Part shown: positions 58,455 to 64,000 of the stretch, in pieces
Layout: every line of letters starts with the position of its first letter
Position numbering within the stretch: the stretch's first letter is position 1
From: Hibiscus mutabilis
Lineage: Eukaryota > Streptophyta > Magnoliopsida > Malvales > Malvaceae
NCBI GenBank assembly: GCA_019671005.1
Contig: CM033745.1
Location: 17,350,921-17,414,920, forward strand
DNA length: 64,000 nt
Direction: 5' to 3'
Notes under the pieces: model-generated
The model's database searches: none
What the model saw: only the letters and a program-made list of their open reading frames with translations
What the model was told of the DNA's origin: nothing
Translations under genes and position numbers: made by a program

Positions 58455-59440
58455 TGTTGCCTAATAATTTGTATCATTTTCAAAAGACAAGGCTCGGAAT
58501 GAAGTACTTTTATAGATTAGGAAATAAATAAATAAGAATAAGTGAAACATAATTTCATATTAGTTTTCTTTTTCTCATTTTTTTGAACACAATTTTTTCT
58601 CCTTATTACGAGCACAACTTTTGATTTAGTTTAAACCCGAAAATATTGTTGTGTCATCATTTCAATCTCCCTCGTAGGTGAAAGGCATCTATACTGAATG
58701 CACATTCGCTAAAACATCAATGACAATGCACATCTTTGATCAAATAATGTCATATGAGAGTTTCATGGTTGGGGGAACCATTAACACCAAAGCGTTTTCA
58801 AATAACATCACCATAAAATCAGATCTAAAATAAAGAGAAATGGGCAAAAAAGGAGATCCATCGATGCAGCTCTTCAATGGATCCAGAGCTCTTTATCTTA
58901 GCCTGGTCAAACCAAAATTTGCCCTCTTCACCACGGTGTAGCCTCCTTGAGTGAGTCACTCCCGGTTTATCGTTGGGACTCCTTTACATAGGCACATGTG
59001 AAAAACCCTAAGTTGGGTTTGAATTTGAAAGTTAGTTACGCGCTTGAGGTAAGCGCGTTACCCTCTTTATCCTATTATCCTCTTTTGAATTTTAGGGCTA
59101 ACTAGATCTTTGACCAACGACTAACTGACTGGACATCCTTCTTGCGTCACCCAAGTCTGGCATTCAACGTCCTACTTTTGCCAGCTTGACTTGGCATTTA
59201 TCTTTGGTTTCCTCGCTCTGCACTGTTCATGTCCTGCTCCTACCCTGCCTTGCACACCAAAGCAAAGAAATACACCTTTACTCTAGCGAAAGAACCGTTC
59301 CCTAACTCCTCAATGCAAATGCATGAGTTTACTAACTAAATGCATGAATATATACTTAAAGGCAGGCAAAAGCATGACAATATATGTAGGAAAATAGTAT
59401 TTTTGAGGAGTTAATAACTATGTAAACATGATCAAAGAGA
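58455..59440. other. Unassigned sequence, less AT-rich from 58830
   Basis: No gene is supported. A perfect 8-bp inverted repeat (ACGCGCTT, 5-nt spacer, AAGCGCGT) lies at about 59039-59059. The sequence from 58830 to 59330 has the look of an LTR or untranslated leader, but no ends were found. Confidence 0.4.
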
Positions 59441-60800
59441 CTCTAGAGAAATTGAACCCTAGTGAGAAGAATCTTCATGTGAAGCTAGAAAGCGTAAAAG
59501 GAGCCTTGAAGAGAGGAATTCTGAACAATGTGAAGATTTCAGTAAAAAGGCTAAAGAGTTGGAAAACAAGATCAACGCTATAGAGGATCTAGGAAACATT
59601 GGGAACCTAGACTCATCAAAGCTGGAAGAATTGAAACAATGCCAAATTCAGCTTTGGGACACTTTGAAAGCACAAGAAGATCTTTGGAGACAGCAAGTTA
59701 GGATAAATTGCTTTTAAAAGGAGATTCTAACTCTGGCTTTTTCCACAGAAAAGTGAAGATAGGAGCAAAATGAATTTGATCTGGGGGGTCTAAATTTGGG
59801 AACAGGGGGTGAAGTAAATCCAAAAAGACCGAAACAAATTGTGTTTATCCACTTTGTTAAATAGTTTAGTTGTAAAAAAAGGAACTGGATGTTGTTTTCG
59901 AACTAAACTTCAAAGAATTAACTGAATTGGAAGCTATGGACTTGGAGAGATCTTTCTCTATAGAGGAAATAAAGACTGGAGTTTGGAGTTGTGATGATTT
60001 GAAAGCTCCCGGTCCAAATGACTTTAATGCTTTATTCTACAAAAGATGTTGGGAGTTGGTGAAAGATGACCTATTCAATGCTTTCAATCAGTTCCATAGC
60101 AATAGGAAACTTTAGAATAATGTCAAATCCTCTTTTATCACCTTGATCCCTAAAACTACCAGTCCAGAGGATATCTCTAAATATAGGCCAATTAGCCTCG
60201 TGAGCTCGATTTACAAGATATTTGCAAAGGTCCTTGCGAGAAGGCTAAGTGGAGTGTTGGAAAAGCTCGTCAGTGACAATCAAGATATTTACAAGATATT
60301 TACAAATGAAGTTATACATTTTCTACAAAACGAAGAATATGATGAAGGTGGCATTGTTCTGATGTTGGACTTCTCAAAGGCTTATGACTGCGTGCGTTGG
60401 GATTTTCTAATTATAGTCCTTGATAGGATGAGGTTTGGGAATATATGGAAAGGATGGATACTAGAATGCATATCTACAACAAAAGTTTTTGTGCTCTTCA
60501 ATGGGTCACCAATGAGAGAATTCAGAATGTTAAGAGGCCTTAGGCAGGGGATCCCCTCTCTCCATTTCTGTTCATTATTGTAACCGAAGCTCTTCACCTA
60601 TTACTCGGAAAGGCCTTAGAAAGATATGCTCTAAAAGGTATTCAGAACTTGATGCCTGGAATGGTAATTTCTCATCTACATTTTGTAGATGATACAATCT
60701 TATTTTTATGACATGGGGAACAGAACTTGACTTGTGTAAAACGTATCTTGCACTGCTTCGAAGTATGCTCTGGCCTTAGCATAAACTTTAAGTTCAAATA
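59441..60800 (+). pseudogene. LINE ORF2 reverse transcriptase fragment, dead
   Basis: This is a second L1-type LINE, on the plus strand. 59441-59770 encodes the linker before the reverse transcriptase (WRQQVRINC..., then GDSNSGFFHRKVK in another frame). The palm follows: LKAPGPNDFNALFYK at 60001-60045, a stop at 60113, LIPKTTSPEDISKYRPISLV from 60143, MLDFSKAYDCVRWDFL near 60361-60408, and LRGLRQG near 60531. The active-site box FVDDTIL at ~60682-60702 still has both Asp. A short deletion replaces the usual QSAF..GR region near 60280. Frameshifts and stops make it inactive. It is cut on the right near 60800 by LTR sequence. Confidence 0.88.
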
Positions 60801-61840
60801 AATTTTTCTAAATTTTTCTCCCTAATTTCCATTTATGCCGAATTGGTCACTCTATGTTCACACTTGAACTTTTGCTTCAATTAACTCATTAAGGCATGTA
60901 GATCAATTATTCCTTCATAACCAATACCAAATTCAACCTCAATCTTCAAACCCTAATTAAACCCTAAACCATTCCTCTTCAAAATTCAAAAGTATCCTTC
61001 AACTATTCCACACAATTTTTATACCAAATGATAGATAATTTAGAGGAGAACAATGGTGTATTTCATGAACTAACCTTGAATCCAACTCTAATTGCTTAAA
61101 AATTAAACTTGATAATTTTCTTCTCCCCCAAAACCTCACGGAAACAACAACCAAGGAAACCAGATTTTTCTTATTTATTTTGGCTTAAAATAATGCCAAA
61201 TATCATTTTTAATCACCTTTAAACTAAAATATCTCTTAAATAGCAAAATGGCCATTATACCCTTATAATTCAAGGCTCCAAATCCTGCGACATGTCATCA
61301 TTCTTCATCCAATGGCCTAAATTAAATCTTGATTTAGTAGTTTACAAATTTCCCTTGAAATAGCCAATTTTCGATTTTGCCCTTAATTTCCCCTTAATTT
61401 ACAATCTTGCCCTGTTTAATCCAATGGCTAAGATTTAACATGAAAATTTAACTTAAATATAATGGTCCTTGTTAAATCCTAACATCATAGAACATATAAA
61501 ATGACATCCTTGTCCTTAGATCCAATGGTTAAAATTATTTCTTAAATTTCTATTCGATCCGATTTACCAAAAATTCCTAAACTTTAATAACAAATTTCCT
61601 TTCAACCCAAATCCAAAATTGACCAAGTGATTTCATTTACAACCACTTCTCATAGGTAAACTATCTATTTACGAAATAAAAATTATTTCTAGGAAAATTA
61701 CTATATTTGTCCCTGAACTTTTCTTAACTTTTCACTTTAGCTACTAAACTTTAAAAATTTACGTTTTAGTCAATGACCTAAAACCATCAAATTTTAATTA
61801 TTTATATTTTGGTCACTAACCAAATATTGGGGGTATTACA
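60801..61840 (-). mobile_element. LTR fragment, probably Ty3/gypsy, minus strand
   Basis: On the minus strand it begins TGTAATACCCCCAATATTTGG at 61840 and contains AAAAGTTCAGGGACAAATAT, wording often seen near the start of such plant LTRs. It runs to the LINE boundary near 60800. Its 3' end, primer site and target duplication were not identified, so it is probably truncated. Confidence 0.45.
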
Positions 61841-62011
61841 AGCTCTCATGAAGTACGTCATCATATTCTTCCAATAGGAGTAGTTGGTCCCATCAAAAAA
61901 TTGTGGCCTATCGATGGATTGCTCCATTATTTCTGGTTGATGCATAATGGTTGAGCACCTCAAGGATTGACTCTTGGATGTTCATCCAATGAAGAGATGA
62001 AGCTTTGATAT

Positions 62012-63040
62012 TGTTGGGATGCTCGTTTGATCAACCGTGTGGACAAGAGGGGGTGAATTGGTTTTTGAGAGATTGGTGCGGAAGAAATGGAAAATAAAAC
62101 TTGACACTACGATTTATAGTGCTTCAAGCTTCTAACAAAGCTCTACATCCACTACCTTAGCTTTCCACTAAGGATTTTCCCAAATTCACTATGAACTTCT
62201 TCCCTTTTTTCTAGGCTCAAGAGGAAACCTTTACAACACTCAAAGCTTCTACCCTAAAATTTTTAACAAGCCCTCTTTTTTCAAGAGAACAAATTTAAGA
62301 AAACTAGAAAACCCTTTAAGGTACAATATTTTCATAATTAATATCACTCACCCAAATCCTAACACTTGAGCATATATGACAATTAAGCTCACAAGTGTGT
62401 TCGAATGAAGAAATTGACAATTAAAGCACTAAAACACTTTTTCTATACATTGAATGTTGGCTTGATGTTTCTTGGTCTTCCATGGATGCTTGAAGGTGTC
62501 TTTTAAACCTTCTAACAACTCCATGGTCGTTACTAGCCATTGGGGGTTGTTAAGAGCCGTTGGAGACTTCAATTCCAGCCATAAATGTAGTTCTAGAGCA
62601 GGTTGTATCGGTACACGAGTGTTGGTATCGATACGCTACCTAAAGAAGAAAGAGTTGTTGGGCATTTAATACAAAGGGTATCGATATAGATACATGCGTA
62701 TTGGTATGAACCCATTAGTATCGATACAGTTTGAAATCGTACCGGTACTAAATTTGGCTACTGAATTTGGAAATCTTTGGGGATGAAAAATCATATCGGT
62801 ACACTTAAGTTTGTATCAATACGAGGCACAATGGGTATCGGTACAGGTCAAACTATATTAGTACACTATGCATGTTTTTGAAACTTTGGCTATTTAAAAT
62901 CATTTAAAAATATGTCAAAAACCTTTGAAATCATTTCAAACATATTTTTCAAGTTTATGGACTTTTGAAATATTTTTGCAAATTAGTTTAAGTCCAAAAA
63001 TATTTTTCTTTAAGTTATGTTAAAATCAAATATCTCAACA
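62012..63040 (-). mobile_element. 3' LTR of an element entering from the right
   Basis: On the minus strand it starts TGTTGAGATATTTGATTTTA at 63040 and ends GAGCATCCCAACA at 62012, 1029 bp. A purine-rich tract (AGAGAGAAAGAGAG) immediately precedes the start, so this is the 3' LTR and the element interior lies at positions above 63041 and beyond the window. It contains the CCAATTCACCCCCTCTTGTC tract shared with 55185-55399, and a cluster of palindromic words. Confidence 0.7.
62600..62880. repeat. Cluster of GTATCGATAC / GTACCGGTAC-type words
   Basis: About nine variants occur in 280 bp, for example TGTATCGGTACACG, GGTATCGATACGC, GGGTATCGATAT, AGTATCGATACAG, CGTACCGGTACT, CATATCGGTACAC and GGGTATCGGTACAGG. 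Confidence 0.85.
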
Positions 63041-64000
63041 CTCTCTTTCTCTCTAGAAAATGATACGAAGAAATGTTCCAAGAATGATAGAAAACTAATT
63101 GGAGAACTTAAAAGAAGAGAAAGGAGCAAATCTTTTGATCCTTTAAAGGTCAGAATGGATATCTAGTGACGATTAGATGACAGTGTAAATATGGTGATGA
63201 ATAGGGTTCATAATGGAAGAGATAGGAGAAGAAAATAACAAGATAGGGAGAAAATAATAAATTAGCAATGATCATTGTTTTCCAATGAGAACGAAAAAGG
63301 GATATTTGTTCTCATGTCGTTTGACTTGTTTTCATGGTATTATTTAAGCAAAAAATGTCATGTGCAAGCATAAGAGAGTATCAAGTGTCATGTGATGTCA
63401 CAATTTAATGTCTTTATAATCGGTGTCATACTAGAACATAAAAGAAAAGTTTAGAGGGCACATCAAACATTTAGATAGTATAGGCATCACATTAAAACAT
63501 TTGGCGAATTTCGGAGGCATTGGTACCGTTATCCCAAAATTTAATGAAGAAAGACTTTCTTGTATTGATGTGTATTTTTTATGGATATCAAATAAAAATA
63601 AAAATAAAAATTTAATACATATTTTTGAAGTAAACTATTTTATTGATTACCTAATCATAGTAAGCGTGTGTCTATTTTGATAATCAAATTATATAAAAAC
63701 ATTTTTTTTCTATTACTCTTGATCAGAATTGTTTTTATGTTAAGTTATTAATGAAATGATGACATGATTTTTTTTATAATTGTTATAATAACATATTTAG
63801 ACCCCCAAAACTTGGCATATTTTGTCAATTTGGTCAATTCTAAATAATGCAACAAATTTAACCATTTACATTTTTGATCCAAGAAGTATGATTTCAATTA
63901 GGAAAAAATCATACAAGCAAGATCATAAGGATGCCTCGTTAAAAACCCCCTAACCTAAGATAGAAGAAAAGAGTACATAAAAATATCGACAAACCAAACA
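63041..64000. other. Interior of the right-hand element or flanking DNA, unassigned
   Basis: No coding domain is visible. By position it should be the 3' interior of the minus-strand element whose LTR is at 62012-63040. Near 63930 the words GATGCCTCGTTAAAAACC and AAGAAAAGAGTACATAAAA appear, which I could not assign. Confidence 0.35.

Overview
This is a 64 kb piece of AT-rich nuclear DNA from a flowering plant, most likely a eudicot. The signs are a spliced SOFL-type gene with plant GT-AG introns, a nuclear tRNA-Glu gene, L1-type LINEs with an RNase H tail, Tat/Ogre-like and Tekay-like Ty3/gypsy LTR elements, and many small inverted-repeat elements. The look of the LTRs suggests Malvaceae, but that is a weak impression and not shown by the sequence.

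Layout. 1-15.2 kb is a nest of Tat/Ogre-like LTR elements. The 3' end of one element (tandem-repeat 3' UTR, polypurine tract, LTR 2901-4170) abuts a truncated LTR of a second, minus-strand element (4171-15232). The gag of that second element is split by a solo LTR (8732-10218) with a perfect 5-bp target duplication. 15.3-23.4 kb is AT-rich DNA with foldback and Mutator-like non-autonomous elements. 23.4-26.2 kb is a Tekay-like solo LTR that carries a hAT-like insertion. 26.5-39 kb is the most gene-like island: an apparently intact SOB FIVE-LIKE gene (29474-30162), a degenerate LRR receptor-like protein fragment (37.8-38.6 kb) and a tRNA-Glu gene (38835-38906), all set among SINEs, MULE-type MITEs and foldback elements with tandemly repeated arms. 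39-43.5 kb holds more long-TIR elements and a possible solo LTR. 43.7-47.7 kb is a decayed L1-type LINE ORF2 on the minus strand, cut at 47701 by a Tekay-like LTR element that has gag but no pol. 52.7-56.4 kb holds another solo LTR, a short-LTR element with a plant-transposon-like protein relic, and a LINE ORF1 that may be the other half of the LINE cut at 47.7 kb. 56.6-58.5 kb holds a MULE element with an internal tRNA-like cassette and a small cysteine-rich secreted-peptide gene broken by a ~180-bp element. 59.4-64 kb holds a second LINE reverse transcriptase fragment and two LTRs on the minus strand.

Only two loci look intact: the SOFL gene (a cytokinin-linked regulator family) and the tRNA-Glu gene. 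No LTR element here shows a recognisable pol; the only reverse transcriptase sequences are LINE-derived. I found no multi-gene system. The most interesting signals are a palindromic GTATCGATAC-type word repeated inside three otherwise different LTRs, a visible satellite-birth series in the Tat 3' UTR, four copies of one tRNA-derived SINE family, and a coding exon broken by a small transposon. All alignments were made by eye, so element boundaries without a stated target duplication are approximate.
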